A stretch of 64,000 bases of DNA from contig NC_061114.1 in NCBI RefSeq assembly GCF_002878395.1, forward strand, positions 161,390,631 to 161,454,630, written 5' to 3'. The number at the start of each line of letters is the position of its first letter. Position 1 is the first letter of the stretch. This stretch comes from Capsicum annuum (taxonomy: Eukaryota > Streptophyta > Magnoliopsida > Solanales > Solanaceae). A model generated the notes under the pieces. It was not told where the DNA came from and did no database searches. It saw nothing but the letters and a program-made list of their open reading frames with translations. Positions 12,098 through 28,361 of the stretch are shown piece by piece. The translations under genes and the position numbers were made by a program.

Positions 12098-12754
12098 CTA
12101 CTTTCATCCATAGGTTTAGATATAAAATTTTTTGAATTCTCAACTCTCTTCTTGTCTTCAAAATATTTTGTGTGATCAATCATACTGTTGAGTGAGTTCG
12201 TTGAATCCAATAATTTAAGATACCGCTATTTTTTGGATTGAAGGCCATTTTATCTTAGAAAGAAGATTCCATAACCTTGGGTACAGTGAGGGGAATTATT
12301 CCTTAAGGACACTCCGTAAAATCGGGGACTTGGCCTTACAAATTCTATTTCATCTATTTTCTGAAAATAAACACACTTCTTAGATAGATTATTCATAATC
12401 TAGTGTTGAAGGTGTTAAGTAACTTCAAAAGTGTTCTTGTCTTAGACTTGAACTAGAGTTAAAGTTGGTGTTGCATGTGTACAGATTCTTGTACCCCAAC
12501 AACATAAGACAACAATCTTAAGGAATGAATTGCAGAAACTGTATTGCTTGTTTTTGGAGATTAAACCTTTAAGCTTTCTACTCCGTTTGAACTTAACTAG
12601 TGATTCGAAGACATAAAATCTTCATCACAAGTTAAAGATCACTCGGTTGACGATTAGAAGTCATAAAAACTTCATCGTTAACTAGAAACAAGAAGAGTTT
12701 AAAGTTGCTTAACTTTATAAGTAGTATTCTAAAAATACTAAATTTTATTGTCTT

Positions 12755-13720
12755 GTGATGACAGAAAAAATGACTAACGAAATTCAAATACAAGATGCCG
12801 TTACGACTGTGGGGGCAACTAGTATTGTCTCAATAAGTCGACCAAATGCTCCACAACCAATGGCACCTGCAGAGAAGCCTAGAAAATTTACAGGCATTGA
12901 CTTTAAGCGATGGAAGCAGAAGATGTTCTTCTACCTCACAACACTATATCTTCAAAGGTTTACCAATGAGGATGCTCCTGAGGTTCCCGAGGGAACCTCG
13001 GACAAAGAGCGTTTCATAATTGTAGAGGCTTGAAAACACTCAGACTTCTTTTGTAGGATTATATCTTGAGTGGTCTCCAAGACTACCTCTATAATGTTTA
13101 CAGTGGAACTAAGACATCAAAGGAATTGTGGGGGGTACTAGAATGAAAATACAAGACAGAGGATGTGGGAATTCAGAAATTCTATGTTGCAAGGTTCTTG
13201 GACTTTAAAATGATAGATAGTAAATCGGTTGTCTCTCAAGTGTAGGAATTGCAAGTAATCATCCACGATCTCCTAGTGGAAGTTATATCTTTGAAAAATA
13301 CCTTAGTTGAACAAATTGAAAATGTTCTAAATACTCACATAAACTGTTTTATAGGTTTGATTGTGAATGATGCATTTCAAGTAGCAGTGATCATTAAGAA
13401 GCTACCACCTAGGTGGAAAGACTTCAAAAACTAATTGAAGCACAAATGCAAGGAGATGACTATTGAAGATCTTATTGTCTGACTGCGTATTGAAGAAGAT
13501 AATAAGGCTGCTGAGAGAAGGTCAAAAGGGAATTTTATAATTAATGAATCACAAATTATAGAAGATGGCCAAAACAATTCTAAGAAAGGGAAGAAAGTTG
13601 AACAATGAAGCAATAAACCCAGAAATTCAAGGAAAAGTGCTTCAAATGTGGTAAGATTGGCCATAAGTCCACGAATTGTCGTGCCCCTAAGAAAGGCAAG
13701 AAAAAAGACCAAGCAAATAT
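12755..13720 (+). pseudogene. Copia gag with CCHC zinc knuckle, broken
   Basis: The frame starts at 12755 (MTEKMTNEIQIQ) after a leader of about 250 bp. Residues 45-60 contain EKPRKFTGIDFKRWKQKM, the start of the copia gag capsid region. A stop follows at about 13032, after which gag continues in pieces (ILSGLQDYLYNVYSG-like sequence near 13060, then 13249-13434). The zinc knuckle CFKCGKIGHKSTNC is intact at 13638-13679, followed by a basic patch. At least four stops or frame changes disable it. Gag would form the virus-like particle and bind element RNA. Confidence 0.85.
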
Positions 13721-15112
13721 GATTGAGTCCAACAAAGAATGTGATGATCTGTGTGCTATGTTTTTAGAATGCAACTTAGTGGGGAATCCTCGTGAGTGTT
13801 GGATGGATTCTGGTGCCACCCTCCATGTTTGTGCCAACAAAGAGTTGTTTTCGTTATTCGCTCCAGCTCAAGTAGAAGAAATGATATACATGGCTAACTC
13901 TGCTACGGCTAAGGTAGAAGGAACAGGAAAAGTGGGCTTCTAAATGACTTCAGGAAAGGTCTTGACACTTAACAATGTCTTGTACGTTTTGGAATTACGT
14001 AGGAACTTGATTTCTGTTTCACTTCTAGACAAGAACGGATTCAAATGTGTAACCATTTCTGAAAAAATTATAATTAGCAAAGGAGAAGTGTATGTAGGAA
14101 AAGACTATCTCACCGAGGGCCTTTATAAGATGAATATAATGAATGTTGAAATCAATAAAAGTTCAAATTCTTATTACTTTCTTGAGTCTTATAATTTGTG
14201 GCATGGACGTTTAGGTCATGTTAATTATAAAATATTATAAAAATTGGTTAACTTAGAGGTTTTGCCAAACTTTGAGTGCAATAAATCAAAATGTCAAACG
14301 TGTATGGGATCAAAGTATGCAAAGCATCCTTATAAGTCTGCTGAAAGGAATGCCAATCCCTTAGACTTAATACGCACTGACATTTGTGATTGAAGTCAAC
14401 ACCATCACGTGGTGGGAAAAAGTATTTCATAACTTTTATTGACGATTGCACTAGATATTGTTATGTCTACTTGCTAATTAGTAAGGATGAAGCAATAGAT
14501 GCATTTAGGCAATACAAAACTGAAGTAGAAAATTAGTTGGAGTAAAAGATAAAAATGATAAGAAGTGATAGAGGCGGAGAATATGAATCTTTCTTCGCCG
14601 AAAAATATGTGAAGAATGAAATCATCCATCAAACTGCAGCCCCGTGTTCACCTCAATCTAATGGAATTGTGGAAAGAAAAAACCAAACGTTGAAGGAAAT
14701 GATGAATGCCTTACTTACAAGTTCTGGTTTATCGCAAAACTTGTGGGGGGAGGCTATCCTTACAGCCAACCATATACTCAATAGAGTTCCCCATAGTCAG
14801 ACACAATCAATTCCTTATGAAAAATAGAAAGGAAGGAAACCCAACTTGAAATATTTCAAAGTGTGGGGGTGTCTAGCAAAGGTCCAAGTTCCTATGCCTA
14901 AAAGGGTTAAGATAGGACCTAATACTGTGGACTGCATGTTCATAGGATATGTTAAAAGCAGTAAAGCATGTCAGTTTTTGGTTCATAAATCCAAACATCT
15001 AGATATAAATGAAAATATGGTAATTCAATCAGATAATGCTGAATTCTTTGAAAATATTTACCCGTATAAAATTAGACATGAACAGTCTAGTGGAGGATCT
15101 AAACGACCTTGA
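13719..15112 (+). pseudogene. Copia protease and integrase, broken
   Basis: The protease active site WMDSGATLHVC is intact at about 13800-13830 (DSGA at 13806-13817). A stop at 13941-13943 cuts the frame before MTSGKVLTLNNVLYV. Integrase begins with LWHGRLGHVN (about 14199), followed by the zinc-binding Cys pair near 14275-14310. The catalytic core shows TDICD, then FIDDCTRYCYVY, then NGIVERKNQTL at about 14660 carrying the final glutamate. A stop at 14826 interrupts it before the conserved WGCLAKVQVP. The element cannot make an intact integrase. Confidence 0.85.
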
Positions 15113-15235
15113 GATAAACCAAGTGAAAATGTACAGAATCTAAGACGTAGTACATGTCAAAGAACGTTTACTTCATTTGGATCAGATTTTGTAACATTTC
15201 TCTTAGAAAATGAGCCTCAAATATTTAAAGAACTG

Positions 15236-15743
15236 ATGTCATCGTCAGACTCATCCTTTTGGAAAGAGGCAGTCAACAAAGAGATTGATTCAATATTAAG
15301 CAACCATACTTGGGAATTGGTTGATATTCCTCCAGGAAATAAACCTTTAGGTTCTAAATGGATTTTCAAAAGAAAAATAAAAGCGGATGGTACTATTGAC
15401 AAATATAAGGCAAGACTTGTAGTAAAAGACTTCAAACAAAAAGAAGGCCTTGATTACTTTGATACATATTCTCCTATAATAAAGATAATATCGATTCGAA
15501 TGTTAATTGCCTTAGCGGCAGTATATGGTCTTGAAATCCATCAAATGAATGTGAAAACCGCATTCCTAAATGGAAAATTAGAGGAAGAAATTTACATAGA
15601 ACAACCTGAGGGTTTTGTGGTTCCAGGAAAAGAAAATAAGGTGTGTAAACTTGGTAAGTCACTTTATGGACTAAAACAAGCACCTAAGCAATGGCATGCA
15701 AAGTTTGACCAAACCATATTGGCAAACGGATTCAAGATAAATA
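15236..15743 (+). pseudogene. Copia reverse transcriptase, amino-terminal half
   Basis: This half reads FWKEAVNKEIDSILSNHTWE, then KPLGSKWIFKRK, DKYKARLVVK, TAFLNGKLEEEIYIEQPEGF and SLYGLKQAPKQWHAKFD, the standard copia reverse-transcriptase order. It stops at FKIN where the RTE LINE is inserted; the frame resumes after the LINE at 17236. Apart from the insertion this stretch is open. Confidence 0.92.
15728..15743 (+). repeat. Target site duplication, left copy (LINE 1)
   Basis: GGATTCAAGATAAATA, matching 17220-17235 with one substitution. It marks the insertion of the minus-strand LINE into the copia reverse transcriptase. Confidence 0.9.
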
Positions 15744-17219
15744 CAACAACAACAACAATAACAACAACCCAGTATATTCCCACATAGTGAGGTCTGGGGA
15801 GGGTGAAATGTACGTAGTCCATACCACTACCTCCGAAGAAGTAGAGAAGCTATTTCTGATAGACACCCGACTCAAGAGAGAGAATAGTATAGCAAGGTCA
15901 TAATGCAACTTAAAATAGGATGTATAACATAACAGAAATAAGCGATAAAATAATAATAGTAAATATCAAGGAAATACAAAATAAGTAAAGTACAAGCAAT
16001 ACGAAATAAGAAATAGGAAAACAGCTACTCTCCTAGTAGTAAACAATACACTCACAGACCTAAGAGGACTACCACCCCATACTCTCCTAACACTTAGCCA
16101 CAACTCACACACTCACACTAGCCTTCAACCGTAATCCGCGACCTCCACACCTTCCTATCTAGGGTCATGTCCTCATTAAGTTGCAGTTGCTCTATGTCAT
16201 GCCTAATTACCTCCCTTTATTATTTCTTTGGCCTACCTCTACCCCTCTTGAATCCATCCAAATCTAGTCTCTCACACCTCCGAACAAGGGCATCTGTGCT
16301 TTTCCTCATCACATGCCTAAACCATCTCAATCTGCCTTCTCTCATTTTGTTCTCTACCGAAGCCACTCCCACCTTCTTTCGGATAATCTCATTCCTGACT
16401 CTATCCCCTATAGTGAGACCACACATCTAATACAACATTCTTATTTCTGCCACCTTTAATCTTTTGATATGGGATTCTTGACTGGCCAACATTCAGCTCT
16501 ATACAGCATGGCCGGATGGACTGCCACTCTGTAAAATTTGTCTTTAAGATTAAAGGGCATCTTCTTATCACATAACACTCCCGAGGCGATCCTCCACTTC
16601 ATCCAACCTGCTCCAATACGCCTAGAGACATCCTCATTAACCTCGCCATCCCCCTGAATCATAGACCCAAGATACTTAAAATTATCCTTCTTACAAACAT
16701 CCTGAGAGTCCAACCTCACCACCACACCATTCTCCTGACTCAAGTCATCAAACTTGCATTCCAAATACTCTGTCTTGGACCTACTCAACCTGAACCCCTT
16801 AGATTCCAAGGTTCGCCTTCAAATCTCCAATTTTTCATTCACACCCCTCCACTTCTCATCAATCAACACTACATCATCCATAAATAACATACACCATGGT
16901 ACCTCACCTTGAATACTCTGCGTCAACACGTCCATCACCAACGCAAAAAGGAAAGGGCTGAGAGTCAATCCCTGGTGCAAACCTATCTCTACTAAAAAAT
17001 GCCCTGAGTCTCCTCCCGCCATTCTTACCCAAGTCTTTCCTCTATCGTACATGTCCTTAATAGCTTTGATGTATGCTACCTGCACTCCTTTCACCTCCAA
17101 GCATCTCTAAATAACCACCCTAGGGACTCTGTCATACGCCTTCTCCAGATCGATGAACATCATGTGCAAATCCCTCTTTCTTTCCCTATACTGCTCCACC
17201 AATCTTCTCACCAGGTGAA
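15744..17219 (-). mobile_element. RTE-type LINE, 5' truncated, copy 1
   Basis: Minus-strand element of 1476 bp ending in a (GTT)n-like tail, read here as CAACAACAACAATAACAACA at 15744-15770, the form of tail known for RTE LINEs and TS SINEs in nightshades. It encodes the carboxyl half of a LINE reverse transcriptase: [12 protein letters not shown] near 17130-17160, then GLHQGLTLSPFLFALVMDVL and PWCMLFMDDVVLID at about 16880 (canonical FADD changed to FMDD), then the conserved end [19 protein letters not shown] and KRGRGRPKK at 16220-16330. Stops separate the pieces. The endonuclease and the first part of the reverse transcriptase are missing. Confidence 0.93.
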
Positions 17220-17235
17220 GGATTTAAGATAAATA
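17220..17235 (+). repeat. Target site duplication, right copy (LINE 1)
   Basis: GGATTTAAGATAAATA, partner of 15728-15743. Confidence 0.9.
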
Positions 17236-18060
17236 AATGTGATAAATATGTTTATATTAAAGACACTCCAAATCACCAAGTCATTGTGTGTTTATATGTG
17301 GATGATATATTGATCATCAGTAGAGATATTTCTAACATAAATGCAACAAAACGAATGCTCGAGAGTAAGTTCAATATAAAAGACCTTGGAGTTGTGGATG
17401 TGATCTTAGGAAGAAGAATCCATAGAGCTCCACAAGGGTTGGTATTATCACAGTCTCATTATATTAAAAATGTACTTAGAAAATTCAAGTTTATGGAATT
17501 CGGTATTGCCAAGACTCCATTAGATGTGAGCTTTACACTTCAAAAGAATAAAGGTGAAAGTGACTCACAATTAGAGTATGCAAGAGTATTGGGATGTTTA
17601 ATGTATGTAATGAACTATACACGACCATACATAGCATGCGCTATTAGTAAATTGAGTCGGTACACGAGTAATCCCAACAAAACTCATTGGATGGTAATGA
17701 AAAGAGTTTTGGGGTATCTTAATACACTCAAGACTATGTCTTGCAATATAATAAATATCCCGCAGTACTCGAAGGATATAGTGATGCAAATTAAATCAGC
17801 GGATCGAACGAAGTAAAATCCACAAGTGGATATGTATTTACTATCGGTGAAGAAGCATTCTCTTGTAAATCATCCAAAAAGACTTGTATTGTTCGCTCTA
17901 CAATGGAATCTGAATTTATCGCATTGGATAAAACCGGTGAAGAAGCAGAATGGCTTCAAAATTTTTTGGAAGATATTCCTTATTGGTCCAAACCAGTGGC
18001 ACCAGTATGTATACACTGTGATAACCAAGCGACAATAGGTAGGGCAGGGAGCATGATGTA
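17236..18060 (+). pseudogene. Copia reverse transcriptase C-terminal half and RNase H
   Basis: After the LINE the frame continues with the catalytic YVDD intact at 17295-17306 (CLYVDDILIISRD), then LGVVDVILGRRI, LSQSHYIKNVLRKF and PYIACAISKLSRY. A frame change near 17800 leads into RNase H, seen as [19 protein letters not shown] and then [20 protein letters not shown] (17815-17960), ending near HCDNQATIG at 18020. The remaining 750 bp to the right LTR look like an untranslated tail. Confidence 0.9.
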
Positions 18061-18808
18061 GACGATAAATTTTGTCAGATATGATAAAGACATAATACCG
18101 TTAGAGAACTTCTCTCTAGTGGAATTTTCACTGTTGACTATGTGAAGTCAAAGGATAATGTGTCGGATCCACTTATAAAAGGTCTATCTAGAGAAGGAGC
18201 AGAAAGGATATTCAAGGGAATGGGTTTAAGGCCTAGGACAAGTCAGCATGGCAGTAACTCTACCTAGCAGACTGGAGATCCCAAGAGCTAGGTTCAAAGA
18301 GATCAAACCAAGTTGTGACTGACAGGTTTAACATTGTCAATATTCCCAACCCATTCTCATGATGTAGAAAATGTTTAGTAAACAAGGATAAGACTCGAGG
18401 TGAAAAGTCTTTTAATAATTATCTAAATTTGACCAAATAGTTTAATCTATAGGATTGAAAGTTTATAAATCACCTATGTGAGGGCGAAGTGGAAGCCACT
18501 TCAAGGAGAATGTTAGTAAAGGCCTATTCTCTAAGCTCTCATGAAACCGAAACGTGTTCATGGCTGAAAAAAACAAAAGCATGAGAACCATAAATGGTAA
18601 AAAACTGGTTGTATGACATATATTGTCTAGGTGTACATTAAAGCTCGATGGTTCAAAGATATCAAATCTACCGATTGACTGAGTGCATCCGATGCGTGTT
18701 CACTATAGAAAGTTCAAAGGGAAACCCACTTATCCAGATGCAATCAGTCTTTGCTTGATAATCACATACTTGTCCGTAAAATTTTACGAAAAATAGTCAT
18801 TCCCCATT

Positions 18809-18820
18809 CATGTGGGGGAT
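18809..18820 (+). other. Polypurine tract of copia element
   Basis: CATGTGGGGGAT lies directly before the right LTR, where the plus-strand primer is expected. Confidence 0.7.
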
Positions 18821-19710
18821 TGTTGGGTTCAAAGTATAGATAGAGTGTGAAAGGAAAATGAAGGAAATCAAGTGAAAGGAAAAAATAGAGAAGAAAACAC
18901 TAAAATGGAAAGTGTACTCTAAAATGAAAAGTCTACTATTTCTCCCACATTAGTGGGAGAATGTGAATTTCAAGTGTTTATATTAAGAAACACTCATTCC
19001 ACTTGGTAAGTGAGGAAAAAGATAAGAGATGCCTCACACCGTCGTCGTCGTTGCTCGCTCAGCTCGGCTTCAGCTTCGGATTTGGATTTGAATTTGAATT
19101 TGTCAAATGATCGATGAGATCTATTATTTTGGACAAAATTTATTTGACAAAAATTTAAACTGAAGGAAAAATAAAAACACAGTAAATTGTTTCTGTGTTT
19201 TGATCCTCCAGTTTTATGCATACATGTAGTGTTTCGAACTGATACTTCAGAAGGATGCACTGTTTTGAACTGATGCTTCAGAAGGATCACTATTTTGAAC
19301 TGATGCTTCGGAAGGATGCAATCTTTCAACAAAATAACACACTGATTTATGAAATGGTTTGCCTGTTCGAAAAAAATGCAATCTTTGGACGAACAGACAT
19401 GATTTTCTTAAAATGTCACACCTTTTAAGTGAACCATTGCCACTTTTCAGAAGAGGCATATGAAGGCTATATAAACCTACTTTCATCCACAGATTTAGAT
19501 ACGAAATTTTCTGAATTACAAACTCTCTTCTTGTCTTCAAAACATTCTATGTGATCAATCAAGTTGTTGAGTGTGTTCGCTGAATCCAACAATTTGAGGT
19601 ACCGTTATAGTTCGGATTGAAGTTCATTTTATCCTGGGAGGAAGATTCCATAACCTCAGGTACAGTGAGGGGAATTATTCCTTAAGGATACTCCGTGAAG
19701 TTGGGGTACT
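18821..19710 (+). repeat. Copia 3' LTR, right end damaged
   Basis: It starts TGTTGGGTTC and parallels the left LTR through the 31-bp repeats, the TATA box (19468-19477) and GTGAGGGGAATTATTCCTTA. It loses identity after GGGGTACTT near 19708. A following CTACAGTTCTTGG may be the far LTR end after an internal deletion of about 140 bp. The exact end is therefore uncertain. Confidence 0.75.
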
Positions 19711-20676
19711 TGTCTACAGTTCTTGGTAAAAAAATTCTTCAAGTTTTTCTTCTTTCGCTTGGTTGGGTTTCTGATTTGAGTTTAATTTTGTTTGAAAATT
19801 GAAGTTTGGATTTAATTTTTAATGCAAATTGGTAAGTTATTATGAGGTTATGAGACACCTGACTGGGGTGGCCGTCACCTTCTCAACCGCAATCACCGTC
19901 GCCCTCTCCAACCAGTCAAGTAGCCCTTGGGCCACCTTATTTCTTTTCTTCGTAAGAATAAGATTGAACTTCTATGAAAGAGTTCCATGGTAATTGTCTT
20001 AATCGTCGGATGTTGAACGATTAGCAGTAGACTTAATCTATGAGTATCTTAGGACTTCCAAATTAGTATGTTCTTTCTCTATTATATAGTAAACGAAAGA
20101 AATGCAGGAGTAAAAAGCTTCCAGATTATATATACACATTATATTTTTGAAATATGTTATTGAATTCCGTTGACATAAAAATGTCTGTAGAGCAATGGCC
20201 AAGGAAATTGAAAATTTGTTTGGGTCTTTGCGTTCGAACTCCAATAGCACCAGTCTGCCCTATTTGGGTAACATCAGCTTACTAACTTTTTAGCTAAACC
20301 ACTTCCAGAAAGAGAAATAGTTTGGATTACATTAATCCTTAATGCCAACTCTGTTTCCATAGAAACCACCTATTGCCAGGTTTCTTATTAATAAGATCAT
20401 TCAGTTGCAACTATTTCCTATGTTTAGACACATTTCGTACAAGAGAAAATTTTATCTGGTGGCATCTATCCAAATGTACCCATAAAACGTATAGTTGAAT
20501 TTACCAATTAGGAGAGCACATCTATATATTTGTCAAAAGACAAAGATTAGGGGCCTCAAGAAGATCTTTGCATGGAAATTTTTGTCGCTTAGGATATTTG
20601 CTGATTTAATATCACAGTGTATGGAGAGGGATGATATGTTCATGTATTAGCGATCATTCAAACTAAATTACGGAAT
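19711..20676. other. No recognised gene
   Basis: Unassigned sequence between the copia LTR and the transporter fragment. A GC-richer patch at about 19855-19945 reads TGVAVTFSTAITVALSNQ on the plus strand; I do not recognise it. The left end of the Harbinger-type element that ends at 22379 was looked for here and not found. Confidence 0.4.
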
Positions 20677-20988
20677 AGGATTGCTAATCAGTTTATTTAG
20701 TTGTGTGGTAGTTCTTCACTAGGGTTGGGTTATAGTTTGGTTTCCCGTGAAGCACCTTTAACTCCTGCTATTCCTTCTATTTCTTCAAGGGATGGTGGGA
20801 TTTTCTTGCCATTGGTTATTAAGTCACTTTGTGTGGCTTGTGGTAGTAATACAGGTGATGGAACTGAGAATAAGTTGGGATCTTGGTTGATGTTTATTTG
20901 TTTTCAGACATCTGTCATTTCGTCGTTCATGTTCTTGATGGCTATGGCTGCAAATCCTATAAGTGCGAATAAGTTTAGTCTTGATTAG
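20677..20988 (+). pseudogene. Dicarboxylate translocator (DiT-type) fragment
   Basis: This frame encodes about 100 residues that match the middle of plastid dicarboxylate/glutamate-malate translocators (DiT family, SLC13-like): RIANQFI, a stop, then LGLGYSLV, PAIPSISSRDGGIFLPLV, KSLCVACGSNTGDGTENKLG, then CFQTSVISS and FLMAMAANPISA. In plants the protein exchanges 2-oxoglutarate, glutamate or malate at the inner chloroplast envelope. Only a small part of the roughly 500-residue protein is present, with a stop at 20698-20700 and the frame ending at 20988 just after the conserved MAANP motif. It is a gene fragment, not a working gene. It lies next to transposon sequence, so capture by a transposon is possible. 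The family call is from remembered conserved motifs. Confidence 0.75.
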
Positions 20989-21234
20989 ATTTTTTGTTAG
21001 ATTCTATCAATATCTATCAGTAATATGCTGCTGATGTATGTGAACTAAAATTTGGATTCCAGAAAAACACAACCAGTAGAGCATGAAAGAAAAAGTGAAT
21101 CATAAGCTGAAATCTCAAGGCTTTCTGTTAGTTTTTTACTTTCTTATTCATTGTCCCAATAATTTGGCATATTACAGAGAGCTTATAGTGGCACATCCTA
21201 ATCATGATATCAATTTTTTGTCTTTGTATTGTAG

Positions 21235-21608
21235 GCATATCCTAGTCATGATAAGTTCATCAACAAGAAGATTGATATGTTTGATAAAATATCTCTCATG
21301 TATGGAAGTGATCGAGCTAGGGGTGATTGTGTTGAGTTATTTGGTGACATAAATGTAGATTGCAATTCAGAACAAAGAAATGATGATATTGAAGGGTCGT
21401 CCACGGAAAGAGATGTGCAAGACATAGTGAGTGAAACTTCTCTAAGTCAAGGCAACCCGCAAAAGAAATCGTTCTTCGAATATTCAAGATATGGTCGGTG
21501 ATATTTCCACTAAACTTGGAGAAGTGACAACGAGAATTAGTAAGATGGCTAATAGGCACCTAGATGTAACAAGGTTGTATGACGAACAATTCCTAAGTGA
21601 TGTTTTGA
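21235..21608 (+). pseudogene. Myb/SANT-like PIF-Harbinger accessory protein fragment
   Basis: After a good splice acceptor (TTGTATTGTAG at 21224-21234) the frame reads AYPSHDKFINKKIDMFDKIS, then LMYGSDRARGDCVELFGDI. This is the second part of the Myb/SANT-like DNA-binding protein (L10-interacting MYB-like) that accompanies PIF/Harbinger transposases. One frame change near 21480 leads to DMVGDISTKLGEVTTRISKM and LYDEQFLSDVLIIW, typical of the family's C-terminal end. The first exon with the SANT helices was not found. In active elements this protein helps bring the transposase to the DNA ends and into the nucleus. This copy is partial. Confidence 0.65.
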
Positions 21609-21869
21609 TCATCTGGTGCAAAATGACACTTTAGCCAAGGCGTTTAGATAAAAAGTCAAAATTTTCGTATGTTATGGTTGGAGAGATTCAAACGAGAACG
21701 ATAGATAAACAAATGAGTTGGAAGAACATAGCCTGATAGGGTATGAAAATAACTATTATTTGCGAACTTATGTCTTAAAAATGTATTGCGTATTTGCTAC
21801 CTAAATACTTTATTGGCTTGTAATGTTTAAGCTTGATAGGGTATGCAAACATTAATGGCATGTAATGTT

Positions 21870-22379
21870 TAAGTAGTACCCGATATAAGTATTGTTTGCT
21901 ATGCTTAAATTAGTTTCTATAGCTTGTTGAGTTGCTTTTCAGTTTAACATATGAACGTGACTTTGTGGTGTACTAGGTTAACAATTAGCTAGTCTTGATT
22001 AGCGTTACTAGCATTACTAAAGTATTCAAAATTATATTTATTGTGTGTCGAATATATATTTGGGAACTTACTAAATTCATTACTTCATACATTTAGGCAA
22101 GTTACTATTCGGCTTGGCAGCATTGAAATGCATTGGATTTGTTGGGTTGGAATGGAGGAGCATATCAAACTATTTTTCCTAAAAAGTATTTTCAAACCAA
22201 CTGAACACTAAAAAATATTTTTTAAAAAATATTTTTCACTCACCGGTAAACACCAAAAAATAATTTTCAGAAAATACTTTTTACTCATCAACCAAATATG
22301 AGAAAATAAATAAAAAATTAATTTATTTTCTTAGAAAACATGTTGTTGGAAAACATTTTCCATCGTACCAAACACACCC
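21870..22379. mobile_element. Right end of PIF/Harbinger-like element
   Basis: The segment from about 21870 (TATGCTTAAATTAGTT and following) to CCAAACACACCC at 22379 matches 11120-11405 of the first Harbinger-like element. The right flank 22380-22382 is TTA, the PIF/Harbinger target. Together with the Myb/SANT-like fragment at 21235-21608 it suggests a larger, once more complete relative of the 10.2-11.4 kb element. Its left end is not found in the window. Confidence 0.7.
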
Positions 22380-22445
22380 TTAGTTTGCGATTTGATTTGG
22401 GTTTCAACCTAATCGCGAACACCCCTAATTGGTTATTGCGCTTAA

Positions 22446-27775
<5,330 letters not shown>

Positions 27776-28361
27776 CACCCGAATATGCATTGTGTATGCA
27801 GATGATCGGGTCAATGAGCTGATCATCTGTTAATTGGCGACATGGTTATATGTTCATAATACCCGGATAGACCATCCCTCTCAGCCTGGAGGGTGTTGAG
27901 TATATTATGTGGGTGATTAGTTTTATCCAGAGACTGTTGAATCAAAGCTTGCGACTCTTAAACTGACTTTTCACTAATTAATCTGATCCAGGCGTTTAAA
28001 GAATTTTAAACATGGCTTTTTGTTCTTTTCCTCCCTGTTATATTACTCCGGAAGGTCACCATGATATATACAACAGCAACAACACTTCTATATACAAAAT
28101 AAAATGAAGCAACTGTTAGATTGTTGACTAATTTGTGTCTGGTTCGTGTTTAAACAAACAATCGTTAAAGAGATGACAAAGAAAACAGCTTATTCTACAG
28201 TAATTTGCCAGGAACTTTTAATCTAGACATTTTGGATACCTGGTCTGGAATATTGGGCGAAAGCAAAAGATGCTTACCTTTTTATTTACGTACTTATTTG
28301 AATTTTTTCATCACTAATTTATTTGATAAAAAACAAAGATGACTTTCTCAGGCAGTTGTTT
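27776..28361. other. Convergent intergenic region
   Basis: The 3' flank of both the NAT9-like gene and the DOMON gene. A local duplication is visible: AATATGCATTGTGTATGCAG and GATGATCGGGTCAATGAG share pieces with the preceding coding end (TGGCAATATGGTTACACATTCATA at 27751 resembles TGGCGACATGGTTATATGTTCATA at 27834). No second exon of the DOMON gene was found on the minus strand. Confidence 0.5.

Larger units (their letters stand above)
11459..12501 (+). repeat. Copia 5' LTR
   Basis: It begins TGTTAGGTTC and ends GTACCCCAACA, so the ends are the inverted pair TGTTGG/CCAACA (with one mismatch) usual for copia LTRs. The first 880 bp match the right LTR at 18821 onward. The segment at about 12340-12475 has no counterpart in the right LTR. 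The LTR holds three copies of a 31-bp repeat and a TATA box. Confidence 0.8.
11459..19710 (+). mobile_element. Ty1/copia LTR retrotransposon, defective, carrying a nested LINE
   Basis: Two similar LTRs (11459-12501 and 18821-19710) flank gag, protease, integrase, reverse transcriptase and RNase H in copia order, on the plus strand. The style of gag and reverse transcriptase suggests the Tork group; this is a guess. Stops interrupt gag, protease and integrase, and an RTE LINE splits the reverse transcriptase. The base before the left LTR is part of GTTC and a GTTC occurs close to the right end, but the right end is damaged, so a target duplication is not proven. The LTRs differ at many positions, so the insertion is not recent. 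Confidence 0.9.

Noticed and set aside
18994..19540. Minus-strand frames of about 100 codons in the copia 3' LTR
   Set aside because: They run through the 31-bp repeats (giving repeated PSEASVRN) and have counterparts in the other LTR; they are shadows of the repeat.
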